Assembly: GCA_903919205.1 (NCBI GenBank)
Contig: CAIXHE010000107.1
Coordinates: 1 to 64,000, forward strand
Source of the DNA: an uncultured Opitutaceae bacterium
GTDB lineage: Bacteria > Verrucomicrobiota > Verrucomicrobiia > Opitutales > Opitutaceae
Length of the DNA stretch: 64,000 nt
Direction: 5' to 3'
Shown: positions 10,128 through 20,793 of the stretch, piece after piece
How the letters are laid out: every line of letters starts with the position of its first letter
Numbering within the stretch: the stretch's first letter is position 1
Program-made: the position numbers and the translations under genes
The notes under the pieces: generated by a model
Told to the model about the DNA's origin: nothing
The model's input: the letters and a program-made list of their open reading frames with translations, nothing else
Databases searched by the model: none

Positions 10128-13100
10128 AGGTGGCGAACGGGGGGTCGGCCGGGCCCCGCAGCCGGCCCGAGTGCATCCGCCTTCGCGGCGTGCGACAGAA
10201 CAACCTCAAGGGATTCGACCTCGACGTTCCCCTCGGCCGCTACGTGGTCGTCACCGGGCTCTCCGGGGCGGGGAAAAGCTCGCTCGTGTTCGACACGCTG
10301 CACGCCGAGGGGCAGCGCCGCTACGTGGAGACCTTCAGCGCCTACACGCGCCAGTTCCTAGAGCTCCTCGCCAAGCCGCGCGTCGACTCGATCGAGAACA
10401 TCCGTCCCTCGATCGCGATCGAGCAGACCAACACCGTCAAGAGCTCGCGCTCGACCGTGGGCACGATGACGGAGCTGACCGACTTCTTCAAGGTGTGGTT
10501 CAGCCATGTTGCGCAGTGCTTCGACCCCGCCACGGGCGAGCAGGTCGAGGACGACAGCCCCCAGAGCGTCTGGCGCAAGGTGCTGGCCGCCAAGGCCGGC
10601 TCGACCGTGGTCGTGGCCTTCGAGGTGGCGCGCCCCGAGAAGCTCTCCTGGGCCGAGATCCTGCCGAGCCTGAAGAACCAGGCCTACGTGCGCCTGCTGG
10701 CCGAGACCGCGCCGGGCGCGGGCCTCTCGGCGCTGCGGGTCGACGACCTGCTGGCCGACCCCTCGCCGATCGCCTCGTCGCGCAGCGTCTTCGTGGCGCA
10801 GGACCGCGTCCGCGTCGAACCCGCGGCGATGGCCCGCTTCACCGAGGCCGTCGAGACGGCGATGCACTTCGGAAAGGGCGAGGTGCGGGTCTTCGACGGC
10901 GCTGACTTTGCCGAGGTGGGACACTACTCGCGCGGGCTTCACTCGCCGAAGACCGGCCGGCGCTTCCGGCCGGCCACCCCGCCGCTCTTCTCCTTTAATT
11001 CCCCGCTCGGGGCGTGCCCGGCCTGCCGCGGATTCGGGCGCGTGATCGAGATCGACTACCGGCTCGCGATACCCGACCCCTCGCTCTCGATCGACCAGGG
11101 AGCCATCCGCTGCTGGGAGGGCGAGGTCTACAGCGCGTCAAAGGACGACCTGCGGAAGTTCACCCGCAAGCTGAAGATCCCCACCGACGTCGCGTTCGAG
11201 AAGCTGACGGCGGAGCAGCGCGCGTTCATCGTCGAGGGCGAGCCCGGCTACGGCGCCGAGAACGGCAGGGAGTGGCCGAAATACTGGTACGGGGTGAAGG
11301 GCTTCTTCCGCTTCCTGGAGAAGAACACGTACAAGATGCACGTGCGGGTGTTCCTGTCGCGGTACCGCTCGTACAACACCTGCCCGGCCTGCGGCGGCGC
11401 GCGGCTCCAGCCCGAGGCCCTCTGCTGGAAGTGGCGCGGCCGCACCCTGCCCGAGCTCTACGCCCTGCCGGTCGACACGCTCCTCGAGCTCGTGCGCGGC
11501 GCGAAGGCTCCTGCGGCCGAGCGCCCCGCGGCGCTCGCCTACGACTCGATCGTCACGAGGCTGAGGTACCTCCGCGAGGTGGGCCTGGGCTACCTGACGC
11601 CGGACCGGCCCTCGCGCACCCTCTCGGGCGGCGAGGTCGAGCGCGTCAACCTGACCGGCTGCCTCGGCACGTCCCTCGTCGACACGCTCTTCGTCATGGA
11701 CGAGCCGAGCGTGGGGCTTCACCCGCGCGACATCGACCGGCTGATCGGGATCATCCGCTCGCTGGTCGACGCGGGCAACTCGGTGGTCGTCGTCGAGCAC
11801 GACGAGGCGATGATACGCGCCGCCGACCACGTGATCGAGATAGGGCCGGAGCCGGGTCACCGCGGGGGAAACGTCGTCTTCGAAGGCACGGTCGGGCAGA
11901 TGCTCCGCTCCGAGGCGAGCATCACCGGGGACTACTTCTCCGGGCGGCGCACGATCGCCGCCCCGCAGAGGCGGCGCCCGGTCGAGGCCGGCCTCCCCCA
12001 CCTCGAGTTCCTGGGGGCCCGCAAGCACAACCTCGCGGGGGTCGACGTGCGCATCCCCCTCGGGCGGTTCGTGTGCCTGAGCGGCGTCTCCGGCTCGGGC
12101 AAGTCCACGCTGCTCGACAACGTGATCTACCAGGGCCTGCTCGCCCACCGCGGCAAGCCGGCCGAGGACCCGGCGAGCGTGACGGCGGTCAGGGGCGCCG
12201 GGCTCGTCTCGGAGCCGGTGCTCGTGGACCAGGGGCCCCTCTCGCGCACGCCCCGCTCCAACCCGGCCCTGTACGTCGAGGCCTGGGACCTGATCCGCGA
12301 GCTCTTCGCGGCCACGCCCGAGGCGCGCGAGGCGGGCCTGGGCGCCTCGAGCTTCTCCTTCAACGGCGGCGACGGCCGCTGCGACAGCTGCCAGGGCCTC
12401 GGCTACGAGCGCGTCGAGATGCAGTTCCTCTCGGACGTCTATGTGCCCTGCCCCGTCTGCGAGGGCCGTCGCTTCAAGCCGGAGGTGCTCGCGATCGCCT
12501 GGAACGGGGTGTCGGTCGCGGGGATCCTGGACATGAGCGTCACCGAGGCGATGCGGCACTTCGCGGCCTCGCAGCAGATACGTCACCGCCTGGCCCCGCT
12601 CGAATCGGTGGGTCTGGGCTACCTGACGCTCGGCCAGCCGCTCAACACGCTCTCCGGGGGCGAGTCCCAGAGGCTCAAGCTCGTGCGCTACCTGGGCGCC
12701 CTGCCCGGCCAGGCCGGGGCGCTGCTGCTCCTGGACGAGCCAACCACGGGCCTGCACCGCCACGACGTCGCCCGGCTCCTCGCGGTGCTCCAGGCGCTCG
12801 TCGAGCGCGGGCACAGCCTGGTCGTGATCGAGCACAATCTGGACGTCCTCAAGTCGGCCGACTGGATCATCGAGGTGGGGCCCGAGGCCGGGGCAGGCGG
12901 CGGCCGGATCGTGGCCGAGGGCACCCCGGAGGCGGTCGCGCTCGCCGGGGCCGCGACCTCGGGGTTCCTCGCGGCGGCCCTGGGCGGCCCCGCCGCGGCT
13001 CCGCCCGAGCCGTCGGGCGCGGAGCAGGCCGAGCCGGCGCCGCCGTCCACGACGATCGAGGTGGTGGGGGCCCGCGAGAACAACCTGAAGAACCTCTCGG

Positions 13101-15718
13101 TCTCGATCCCGCTGCGGCAGCTGACGGTGGTGACGGGCGTCTCCGGATCGGGCAAGTCCACCCTCGCCTTCGACATCATCTTCGCGGAGGGCCAGCGCCG
13201 GTTCATGGAGTCCATGTCGCCCTACGCGCGCCAGTTCGTCGAGCAGATGCCCCGGCCCGCGATAGACCGGCTGACCGGCATCCCGCCGGCGGTCGCGATC
13301 GAGCAGCGCGTCACGCGGGGCTCGCTCAAGTCGACGGTGGCCACGATCACGGAGGTGGCGCAGTACCTGCGGCTGCTCTACGCCCGGCTGGGCGTGCAGC
13401 ACCACCCGGAGACGGACCGGCCCGTGCGGCCGCTCTCGGCCGGGGCGCTGCGGGCGCTCTTGAAGCGGGTCATGTCGAGCGCCTCCGCTCGCCGCTCGAA
13501 GCACCTGTACCTCTGCGCCCCCCTCGTGCGCGGCCGCAAGGGCCACCACCAGCCGATCGCCGACTGGATCGCGAACCAGGGCTACGAACTCATGCGCGCG
13601 GACGGGAAGCTCGGCAGGGTCGACGCCTTCCAGAAGCTCGACCGCTACAAGGAGCACGACATCGAGGTGGTCGTGGCCGACGTGAAGGGCGCGCCCCGCC
13701 CGGGCCTGGCGCTCGACCGCGCGCTCGCCGTCGGCAAGGGCTCGTGCTTCCTGCTGACGCCCTCGGGAGAGGTGCTCTCGTGGTTCTCTACCACCCGCAC
13801 GGACATCGAGTCCGGCGAGTCGTTCCCGGAGCTCGACCCGAAGGACTTCTCGTTCAACTCGTCCCGTGGCTGGTGCCCGACCTGCCGGGGCTACGGCCAC
13901 ATCCACCCGTGGATGCTCGACCCCGACGCAGGCGAGGAGGACGAGACCGTCCAGCGCCTGAGGCAGCTCGGCCTCGCGGCCGGCGAGGAGCGGGCCGAGG
14001 GGGGGATGCCCTGCCCGGACTGCCACGGCGAGCGACTGAACCGCATCTCGCGCGCGGTGAAGCTCCACTTCAAGGGCAGGCAGGAGCCCCTGTCGCTGCC
14101 GGCGCTCCTGCGCCGCCCGCCGGCCGAGCTGATCGAAACCCTGGCGGCCATGGAGCTCGACGAGCGGGGCCGGCTGGTGACGCGCGACATCGTGCCGCAG
14201 ATCCGCGAGCGGCTGCTCTTCATGGACCACGTCGGGCTTGGCTACCTCTCTCTCGACCGGGCGACGAAGACCCTGTCCGGAGGCGAGGCCCAGCGCATCC
14301 GCCTGGCGGCCCAGCTCGGAACGAACCTGGCCGGCGTCCTCTACGTGCTCGACGAGCCGAGCATCGGCCTGCACGCGCGCGACAACCAGCAGCTGATCTC
14401 GACGCTCCTGTCGCTGCGCGACAAGGGCAACACGCTGGTCGTGGTCGAGCACGACGACGAACTGATGGAGCAGGCCGACCTCATCATCGACCTAGGGCCC
14501 GGCGCGGGCGTGCACGGGGGCGCCCTCCTGGCGCGGGGCACCCCGGCCGAGATCCGGGCGAACGACTCGTCGCTGACCGGCGTCTTCCTCGCCCGCGGCA
14601 TCCCGCACCCGCTGCGGGGCTCCTACCGCGGGATCGCGAAGGCGGACATCACGGAGCCCTGGATCGAGCTTCGCGGCGCCCACCTGCGCAACATCCGCGC
14701 GCAGGACCTGCTCGTGCCCCCGGGACGCCTCACGATGGTCGCGGGACCGAGCGGCGCCGGCAAGTCGACCCTGTTCCGGGACCTGCTTGGGCCGGCGGTC
14801 TCCTGCGCCATCAAGGAGCGGGCGAAGAGGCTGAGCGGCCGCGCGTATGCAAAGGCGTGCCCGGCCGCCGAGGGCGGATTCCGCGAGCTGCGGGGGGCGA
14901 GCGCCTTCCGCTCGGTGATCGAGGTGGACCAGTCGCCGATAGGCAAGACGCCGCGCTCCACGCCCGCCACCTACCTCGGCATCTTCGATCTGATCCGCAA
15001 GTTCTTCGCCTCGCTGCCCGAGTCGAAGATCCGGGGCTACACGGCCTCGCGGTTCTCGTTCAACACCGAGGGGGGCCGCTGCCCCGCCTGCGAGGGCGCG
15101 GGGCGCATCCGGCTCGAGATGGCGTTCATGCCCGACACCTACCTGCCGTGCGACGACTGCCAGGGCCTGCGCTACGGGCCGGAGCTGGCGGACGTCACCT
15201 GGCGCGACCGCTCGATCGGGCAGGTGCTCCAGCTCACTTTCGACGAGGCCGCCGGGTTCTTCAGCTTCCATTCCGAGCTCGGGGCCGTCTGCCAACTCAT
15301 GTCGGACTGCGGCCTGGGTTACCTGACGCTCGGCCAGAGCTCGTCCACGCTCTCGGGCGGCGAGGCCCAGCGACTCAAGCTCGTCACCGAGCTCTCGAAG
15401 GGACTGGCGAGCTTCAAGGAGCGCAACCGCGGGCTCTCGCCGCGCAACCTCTACATCCTCGAGGAGCCCACGATCGGCCTGCACCTGAGCGACTGCGAGA
15501 AGCTGATAAAGGTACTGCACTCGCTGGTCGACCAGGGGCACACCGTGGTCGTGATCGAGCACAACCTGGACCTGATCGCCGAGGCCGACTACGTGGTCGA
15601 GCTCGGGCCGGGGGGCGGCCCGAAGGGCGGCAAGATCACCTATCAGGGGACTCTGAGGGGGCTCATGAGCTCGAAGTCGAGCTCGACCGCCCCTTACCTG
15701 CGGGCCCGGGCCCGCTAG
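10124..15718 (+). CDS. uvrA: Tandem double-length UvrA, excinuclease ABC subunit A
   Basis: DNA damage recognition ATPase of nucleotide excision repair. At 1,864 residues it is twice the usual 940-980, because two complete UvrA-like units are fused. Four Walker A motifs are visible: GLSGAGKSS (about 46), GVSGSGKST (about 655), GVSGSGKST (about 1005) and GPSGAGKST (about 1540). There are four ABC signatures: a degenerate [11 protein letters not shown] (about 499), [11 protein letters not shown] (about 842), [11 protein letters not shown] (about 1384) and [11 protein letters not shown] (about 1743). Zinc-finger CxxC pairs occur in each half (for example CDSCQG with CPVCEG, and CPACEG with CDDCQG). 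Double UvrA proteins are known in chlamydiae and relatives. Start is GTG 10124 (GTGA overlap); GTG 10130 is possible. The 3' end overlaps an antisense receiver gene by 56 bp. Confidence 0.96.
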   Translation: MKVANGGSAGPRSRPECIRLRGVRQNNLKGFDLDVPLGRYVVVTGLSGAGKSSLVFDTLHAEGQRRYVETFSAYTRQFLELLAKPRVDSIENIRPSIAIEQTNTVKSSRSTVGTMTELTDFFKVWFSHVAQCFDPATGEQVEDDSPQSVWRKVLAAKAGSTVVVAFEVARPEKLSWAEILPSLKNQAYVRLLAETAPGAGLSALRVDDLLADPSPIASSRSVFVAQDRVRVEPAAMARFTEAVETAMHFGKGEVRVFDGADFAEVGHYSRGLHSPKTGRRFRPATPPLFSFNSPLGACPACRGFGRVIEIDYRLAIPDPSLSIDQGAIRCWEGEVYSASKDDLRKFTRKLKIPTDVAFEKLTAEQRAFIVEGEPGYGAENGREWPKYWYGVKGFFRFLEKNTYKMHVRVFLSRYRSYNTCPACGGARLQPEALCWKWRGRTLPELYALPVDTLLELVRGAKAPAAERPAALAYDSIVTRLRYLREVGLGYLTPDRPSRTLSGGEVERVNLTGCLGTSLVDTLFVMDEPSVGLHPRDIDRLIGIIRSLVDAGNSVVVVEHDEAMIRAADHVIEIGPEPGHRGGNVVFEGTVGQMLRSEASITGDYFSGRRTIAAPQRRRPVEAGLPHLEFLGARKHNLAGVDVRIPLGRFVCLSGVSGSGKSTLLDNVIYQGLLAHRGKPAEDPASVTAVRGAGLVSEPVLVDQGPLSRTPRSNPALYVEAWDLIRELFAATPEAREAGLGASSFSFNGGDGRCDSCQGLGYERVEMQFLSDVYVPCPVCEGRRFKPEVLAIAWNGVSVAGILDMSVTEAMRHFAASQQIRHRLAPLESVGLGYLTLGQPLNTLSGGESQRLKLVRYLGALPGQAGALLLLDEPTTGLHRHDVARLLAVLQALVERGHSLVVIEHNLDVLKSADWIIEVGPEAGAGGGRIVAEGTPEAVALAGAATSGFLAAALGGPAAAPPEPSGAEQAEPAPPSTTIEVVGARENNLKNLSVSIPLRQLTVVTGVSGSGKSTLAFDIIFAEGQRRFMESMSPYARQFVEQMPRPAIDRLTGIPPAVAIEQRVTRGSLKSTVATITEVAQYLRLLYARLGVQHHPETDRPVRPLSAGALRALLKRVMSSASARRSKHLYLCAPLVRGRKGHHQPIADWIANQGYELMRADGKLGRVDAFQKLDRYKEHDIEVVVADVKGAPRPGLALDRALAVGKGSCFLLTPSGEVLSWFSTTRTDIESGESFPELDPKDFSFNSSRGWCPTCRGYGHIHPWMLDPDAGEEDETVQRLRQLGLAAGEERAEGGMPCPDCHGERLNRISRAVKLHFKGRQEPLSLPALLRRPPAELIETLAAMELDERGRLVTRDIVPQIRERLLFMDHVGLGYLSLDRATKTLSGGEAQRIRLAAQLGTNLAGVLYVLDEPSIGLHARDNQQLISTLLSLRDKGNTLVVVEHDDELMEQADLIIDLGPGAGVHGGALLARGTPAEIRANDSSLTGVFLARGIPHPLRGSYRGIAKADITEPWIELRGAHLRNIRAQDLLVPPGRLTMVAGPSGAGKSTLFRDLLGPAVSCAIKERAKRLSGRAYAKACPAAEGGFRELRGASAFRSVIEVDQSPIGKTPRSTPATYLGIFDLIRKFFASLPESKIRGYTASRFSFNTEGGRCPACEGAGRIRLEMAFMPDTYLPCDDCQGLRYGPELADVTWRDRSIGQVLQLTFDEAAGFFSFHSELGAVCQLMSDCGLGYLTLGQSSSTLSGGEAQRLKLVTELSKGLASFKERNRGLSPRNLYILEEPTIGLHLSDCEKLIKVLHSLVDQGHTVVVIEHNLDLIAEADYVVELGPGGGPKGGKITYQGTLRGLMSSKSSSTAPYLRARAR

Positions 15719-16124
15719 GGCTCCACCCGACGAGGGCGGCGCGCACGGCCCCGGCGATCTCCGAAGCCCTCGCGGGCTTCAGCAGGCAGGCCGAGAGCCC
15801 CGCCGTCTCAATGCCGCGCGCGATGAAGTCCGGGTTCGAGTAGCCCGTGACCAGGATCCGCTTCGCGGCCGGGTAAGCGGCCTTGGAGCGCTCGAGGAAG
15901 TCGAGCCCCTGCTCCCCGGGAAGCACGTGGTCGCAGACGATCACGTCGACGGGGTGCGCGGCGAGGATGGCGTCGGCCTTCACGGCGTCCGCGGCCGTGT
16001 GGAGCCTGAAGACGCCCTCGAGGTGCCTGCTGAGTGCGTCGAGCAGCATGGGCTCGTCGTCAACCAGGAGCACCGCCGGCCGGGAGGACGGCGCGGGGGC
16101 GCCCTTTGAGGGGCCCCGGGCCAT
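15663..16124 (-). CDS. Stand-alone response-regulator receiver protein
   Basis: A 153-residue protein that is essentially one CheY-like receiver domain. Seen: VLLVDDEP acidic pair (about 18-25), the phospho-acceptor aspartate in VIVCDHVLPG (about 60-69), VTGY in place of the usual T/S-A loop, and the conserved lysine in LLKPA. No output domain follows, only a Ser/Gly/Pro-rich tail that is encoded over the 3' end of uvrA. The VTGY...IETAG...LLKP layout resembles receivers common in complex hybrid phosphorelays. It starts at an ATG sharing one base with the stop of the next receiver gene upstream (TGATG), so the two should be translationally coupled. No kinase is nearby. Confidence 0.88.
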   Translation of the reverse strand: MARGPSKGAPAPSSRPAVLLVDDEPMLLDALSRHLEGVFRLHTAADAVKADAILAAHPVDVIVCDHVLPGEQGLDFLERSKAAYPAAKRILVTGYSNPDFIARGIETAGLSACLLKPARASEIAGAVRAALVGWSPSGPGPAGKGRSSSTSSS

Positions 16125-16522
16125 CAGCCTGCGGCGCGGGCCGCCTCACCCACCACCTTGACCAGCTCGGCGAAGGCCACCGGCTTCAGGAGATAGCGAA
16201 AGAGCGCCGCCTCGTTGACGCTGCGGATCAGCATCTCGGGCTTCATGTAGCCGGTGATCAGGATCCTCTGCATGTTGGGGTACTCCTCGCGCGCCCGCAC
16301 CAGGAAGCTCATGCCGTTGCCGCCGGGCATCAGGTGGTCGCTCACGAGCACCTTGAAGGCCTTCTTGCGCAGGATGAAGTCGGCCTCGCGGGCCGACGAC
16401 GCGCTCGAGACGTCAAAATAGGGGCTCAGGGCGGCGGCGTAGGCCTCGACGAGGGGCTTTTCGTCGTCGACAACAAGGACCGCCAACTTCTTTTCCTGCG
16501 GGCTCGACTCGGCTGGGGGCAT
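16124..16522 (-). CDS. Stand-alone response-regulator receiver protein, partner of the next gene
   Basis: A 132-residue single receiver domain: LVVDDEKPLVEAY (about 16-28), phospho-acceptor aspartate in VSDHLMPGGNG, ITGYMKPEML and the terminal lysine in YLLKPVAF. It is a clear paralogue of the downstream receiver: both share the DH-x-x-P-G loop and the TGY...LLKP half. The ATG at 16522 is used. The in-frame extension to 16591 has only a TTG and gives a low-complexity leader. It lies 128 bp from, and divergent to, the ankyrin-like gene. Cognate kinase and output are unknown. The pair could form a two-step phosphate sink. Confidence 0.88.
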   Translation of the reverse strand: MPPAESSPQEKKLAVLVVDDEKPLVEAYAAALSPYFDVSSASSAREADFILRKKAFKVLVSDHLMPGGNGMSFLVRAREEYPNMQRILITGYMKPEMLIRSVNEAALFRYLLKPVAFAELVKVVGEAARAAG

Positions 16523-16650
16523 GCGGTTGCGAACCTGCCCATGGGGTCCGGGGTTGGCAAATCGAAACCCTGCGGGGGGCTCCCGTTTCAACCGGCCTTT
16601 TGAATTGCTTCAGTTGTGGGGCCGCGGTTCGATGGATACGCAGAGCAGCC

Positions 16651-17628
16651 ATGGCCGATCCCGCATCATCCCCCTCAGCCATCGCCGTGGAGCGCAACGC
16701 CGCCGGCCACACCCGGATCCATCGTGCCGCCCGCTATGGCGAGCTCTCCACGCTGCCGCCCGAGGCGCTGACCGAGGCCCTGCTGACCCAGAGGAACGAC
16801 GCCGGGTACACGCCCCTCCACCATGCCGCCATCGGGGGGCACCTAAGCCAGGTTCCGGCCGCGATCCTGACGGTGGGCAACCTCTCGCTGCGCAGCAACG
16901 CGGGCTACACAGTGTACCATGCGGCGGCCGCCTACGGGACCCTGGGACAGATCCCCGCCCCCCTGCTCACGGACGACATCTTTCACATCAAGAACGATAT
17001 GGGAAACACGGTGCTGCACGAGGCCGCCGAGAACGGCACGCTCGACAAGATCCCCGTCGAGCGCGTGACCCCCGATAACCTCAGCCTGCGCAACCTGAGC
17101 GGAGAGACCGTGCTGCACGTGGCGGCCTTCAACGGGCACCTGGACCAGGTTCCCGCGGCGTTGCTCACCCAGGCGGCGCTGCGCGAGGCGACCTCGGCGG
17201 GGGACACCGTGTTTCACGCGGCGGCCATATCGGGGCACCTGGAGCAGGTCCCCGGCTCGCTCCTCGTGCTCGAGAACCTCTCGATCCCGAGCAAGGCAGG
17301 CTTCACCCCGGCCCACGCGGCCGCCGAGACCGGCCAGCTCCGCAAGATCCCCGCCGAGCGCATCACCGGCGAGATGCTCATGAGCCGCAACGACAACGGG
17401 GACACCCCGCTCCATGCAGCCGCCTCCGAGGGTCACCTGGACCAGATCCCCCCGGCCCTCCTGACCCGCGAGCGCGTCTCGACCCGCAACTACGACGGGC
17501 TATCGGTGCTGAGGCTGGCGACCGAGCGCGGCTTCCTGGAGCAGATCCCGCCGGACGCCCGCCCGCGCGAGTACGGGCCGGTCTCCCGCATCCTGCGCAA
17601 GCTCAGCAGTACCCGCTCGCCGTTCTGA
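16651..17628 (+). CDS. Ankyrin-variant repeat protein, nine exact 33-residue units
   Basis: A 325-residue protein composed almost wholly of nine consecutive repeats, each exactly 33 residues with no insertions (the last partial). The consensus is roughly G-x-T-x-L-H-x-A-A-x-x-G-x-L-x-x-I/V-P followed by x-x-x-L-T and a short basic turn. The first half is ankyrin (GYTPLHHAAIGGHL). In the second half, the usual VVKLLLEHGAD helix is replaced by Q-I/V-P-A-x-L-L-T. No signal peptide, membrane helix or enzymatic domain is visible, so a cytoplasmic binding scaffold is likely. ATG 16651 (MADPASS) is chosen because the upstream extension is not repeat-like. It stands alone between receiver genes and enolase. 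Confidence 0.85.
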   Translation: MADPASSPSAIAVERNAAGHTRIHRAARYGELSTLPPEALTEALLTQRNDAGYTPLHHAAIGGHLSQVPAAILTVGNLSLRSNAGYTVYHAAAAYGTLGQIPAPLLTDDIFHIKNDMGNTVLHEAAENGTLDKIPVERVTPDNLSLRNLSGETVLHVAAFNGHLDQVPAALLTQAALREATSAGDTVFHAAAISGHLEQVPGSLLVLENLSIPSKAGFTPAHAAAETGQLRKIPAERITGEMLMSRNDNGDTPLHAAASEGHLDQIPPALLTRERVSTRNYDGLSVLRLATERGFLEQIPPDARPREYGPVSRILRKLSSTRSPF

Positions 17629-17648
17629 GGCGGCCGGCGCGCGCCCCA

Positions 17649-17672
17649 CAAAGTGGCGCGGGGGTCACTTTG
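17649..17672 (+). terminator. Inverted repeat downstream of the ankyrin-like gene, possible terminator
   Basis: Perfect 7-bp arms CAAAGTG and CACTTTG enclose a 10-nt GC-rich loop, 21 bp after the stop at 17628 and 60 bp before the enolase start. No U-tract follows. It could end ankyrin-gene transcription or be an operator in the enolase leader. Confidence 0.3.
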
Positions 17673-17722
17673 GACTTTCCCAAGGGGCCACTCTCGGGTG
17701 GACTCGACTCTCCTCTTCCTAG

Positions 17723-19009
<1,287 letters not shown>

Positions 19010-19023
19010 GCGGTTCTGACGGG

Positions 19024-19048
19024 GCGGCGCCGGTCAGGCCGGCGCCGC
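19024..19048. terminator. Strong GC hairpin between eno and the convergent receiver gene
   Basis: GCGGCGCCGG and CCGGCGCCGC form a perfect 10-bp stem with a 5-nt loop, starting 15 bp after the enolase stop. The loop contains the stop codon of the opposite-strand receiver gene (19034-19036). No U-tract is present on either strand. It is probably a shared bidirectional transcription end or 3'-stabilising structure. Confidence 0.45.
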
Positions 19049-19456
19049 GGTTCCGGCCGCCGGGGGATCCTCGGTCTCCTCGGCGATGTTGTCGAAGGCG
19101 TCGGAGAGCATCTGCAGCACCTCGGACTTGGGCGCGTGCTTCAGCACGTAGGCCTCGGCTCCCAGCTCGCGGGTCTGCATCACCGTCTTCATCGTGCTCT
19201 GAGAGGAGACGATGATCACCGGCATGTCCGGGTGCGCGGCCTTGAGCTTCGCAAGGACCTGCAGGCCGCCCATCTGCGGAAGGTTGATGTCGAGCAGCAC
19301 GACGTTCGGCTTGTGTGCGCCCGCCAGCTCGAGGGCGGTGGTTCCGTCTCCGGCCTCCCAGACGGTGGTGATCCCAAGCTGCTTCAGAAGCGTCTTGATG
19401 AGCAGTCGAACGTGGGGCTCGTCGTCGACGAGCAGGGCATTAACCGGCCTGGGCAT
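19034..19456 (-). CDS. CheY-like response regulator, single receiver domain
   Basis: A 140-residue single receiver domain with a Pro/Ala-rich tail. Seen: ALLVDDEPHVRLLIKTLL (about 7-24), phospho-acceptor aspartate in VVLLDINLPQMGG (about 53-65), VSSQS at the Thr/Ser position, and the conserved lysine in YVLKHAPK. This is a conventional CheY/PleD-type receiver, unlike the DHxxPG pair at 15663-16522. It lies 60 bp downstream of the RlmI-like gene on the same strand, so it may be read from that promoter. Output and kinase are unknown. The last codons form one arm of the hairpin shared with eno. Confidence 0.88.
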   Translation of the reverse strand: MPRPVNALLVDDEPHVRLLIKTLLKQLGITTVWEAGDGTTALELAGAHKPNVVLLDINLPQMGGLQVLAKLKAAHPDMPVIIVSSQSTMKTVMQTRELGAEAYVLKHAPKSEVLQMLSDAFDNIAEETEDPPAAGTAAPA

Positions 19457-19516
19457 GCGACCAATGTCATACCGACCGGCCGTTGTTGCAAGCCTCTGCC
19501 TGCGACGGGGCGGCGC

Positions 19517-20680
19517 CTAATCCACCCTCAGGATGTAGCCGCGCAGGTACTCGCTCTCCGGCATCGACACCATCACCGGGTGGTCCGGGGGCTGGTGGCA
19601 GAACTCGAGGACCTGCACCCGGCGCCGGGAGTCGGCGGCTGCGCCCGCGAGGACCGAGCGAAGCTCGGCATCCTGCATGTGGTGCGAGCAGGTGTAGGTG
19701 GCGAGGACGCCCCCGGGGGCGAGGCGCTGCATGGCGCGAAGGTTGATCTCCTTGTAGCCCCGGAGGGCCCCCTCCAGGGCGGACTTCGACTTGGCGAAGG
19801 GCGGAGGGTCGAGGATGATCACGTCCCAGGGGGGGCCGGCCTTGTTCGCCGGGTCGTTGAACCAGTCGAAGACGTTCGCGACCGCGAACTCCGCCGACAC
19901 GCCGTTTTTCTCGGCGTTTCGGCGTGCGGCCTCGACCGCGTCCGGGGCGCTGTCGAGCCCGAGCACGTGGGAGGCGCCCGCGCGCGCGGCGTGGATCGCA
20001 AACGATCCCTGGTTGCAGAAGGCGTCGAGCACCCGCTTGCCGGCGCAGTAGAGGGCGACCGCCGGGTGCTGGGCCCGCTGGTCCAGGTAGAATCCCGTCT
20101 TCTGGCCGCCCATCAGGTCGAGCCACACGTCGAAGCCGTCGATCCGGACCCAGCGCGCGGGCCAGTCTGCCCCGGAGCGGGTGTGCGTCTCCAGGCGGAG
20201 GCCCTCCAGGCGGCGGATGGGGGCGTCGTTTCGGAAAATGATCTCGGCCGGGCGAAGATGGGCGTCCAGGGCCTCGGTCAGGAGCCCGGTGCGCTTCTCC
20301 ATGGCCAGGCTCTGGATCTGCACGACCAGCACGTCGCCGTACTGGTCGACGACCAAGCCCGGCATGTCGTCGGACTCGGACCAGACCAGGCGCCGGTAGG
20401 CGCCCGGGGCCCGCCGCGAGACCGCCCGGGCTAGCGCCGCCGACAGGTAGGCGCCGTCCAGCACCACCCGCTCCCGGGAGAGCCTGCGCCAGACGATCTG
20501 GGAGCGACCGTTGCAGATCCCGGTGCCGAGCAGGCGGCCCATGCGGTCGCGGCACTCCACCACCTCGCCGTCGAACTCCGGGGGCAGCGGCGCCTCGACC
20601 TCGTTCGCGAACACCCAGGGGTGCCCGTAGAGCACACGCGCGTTGGCGTTGGGCTTGAGCTTGAAGGCGGCGACCGACAT
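19517..20680 (-). CDS. rlmI: RlmI-family class I SAM-dependent RNA methyltransferase with PUA domain
   Basis: Predicted 23S rRNA cytosine-C5 methyltransferase. Its 387 residues match the family. The N-terminal PUA domain (about 1-75) has VLYGHPWVFANEVE. A central EEHEE domain (about 95-190) follows. The Rossmann methyltransferase domain (about 200-387) contains QKTGFYLDQR, the SAM motif VLDAFCNQGSFAIHAA, the acidic GLDSAPDAVE, and the catalytic DPPPFAKSK plus TCSHHM cysteine. E. coli RlmI modifies C1962, but the exact target here is inferred. GGGAGG directly abuts ATG 20680, too close to act as an ordinary Shine-Dalgarno. It diverges from prfC across 113 bp, where no clear promoter was found. 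Confidence 0.88.
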   Translation of the reverse strand: MSVAAFKLKPNANARVLYGHPWVFANEVEAPLPPEFDGEVVECRDRMGRLLGTGICNGRSQIVWRRLSRERVVLDGAYLSAALARAVSRRAPGAYRRLVWSESDDMPGLVVDQYGDVLVVQIQSLAMEKRTGLLTEALDAHLRPAEIIFRNDAPIRRLEGLRLETHTRSGADWPARWVRIDGFDVWLDLMGGQKTGFYLDQRAQHPAVALYCAGKRVLDAFCNQGSFAIHAARAGASHVLGLDSAPDAVEAARRNAEKNGVSAEFAVANVFDWFNDPANKAGPPWDVIILDPPPFAKSKSALEGALRGYKEINLRAMQRLAPGGVLATYTCSHHMQDAELRSVLAGAAADSRRRVQVLEFCHQPPDHPVMVSMPESEYLRGYILRVD

Positions 20681-20793
20681 CCTCCCATCATCCGCCGCCC
20701 CCGCCCTGCGTAGAAGCCCAAAGTGCGCGGCCGGGCCGGATTCCCGAAAAGGCTTCCAAGGGGCCCCCGGGGGGATTTTACTGGCCAGTTCCG

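Noticed and set aside
11138-14452. A minus-strand open frame of about 1,100 codons inside uvrA
   Set aside because: It is antisense to a conserved gene in phase with its codon structure, and its translation is Arg/Ala/Asp/His-rich without any domain. Long antisense frames are expected at this GC content.
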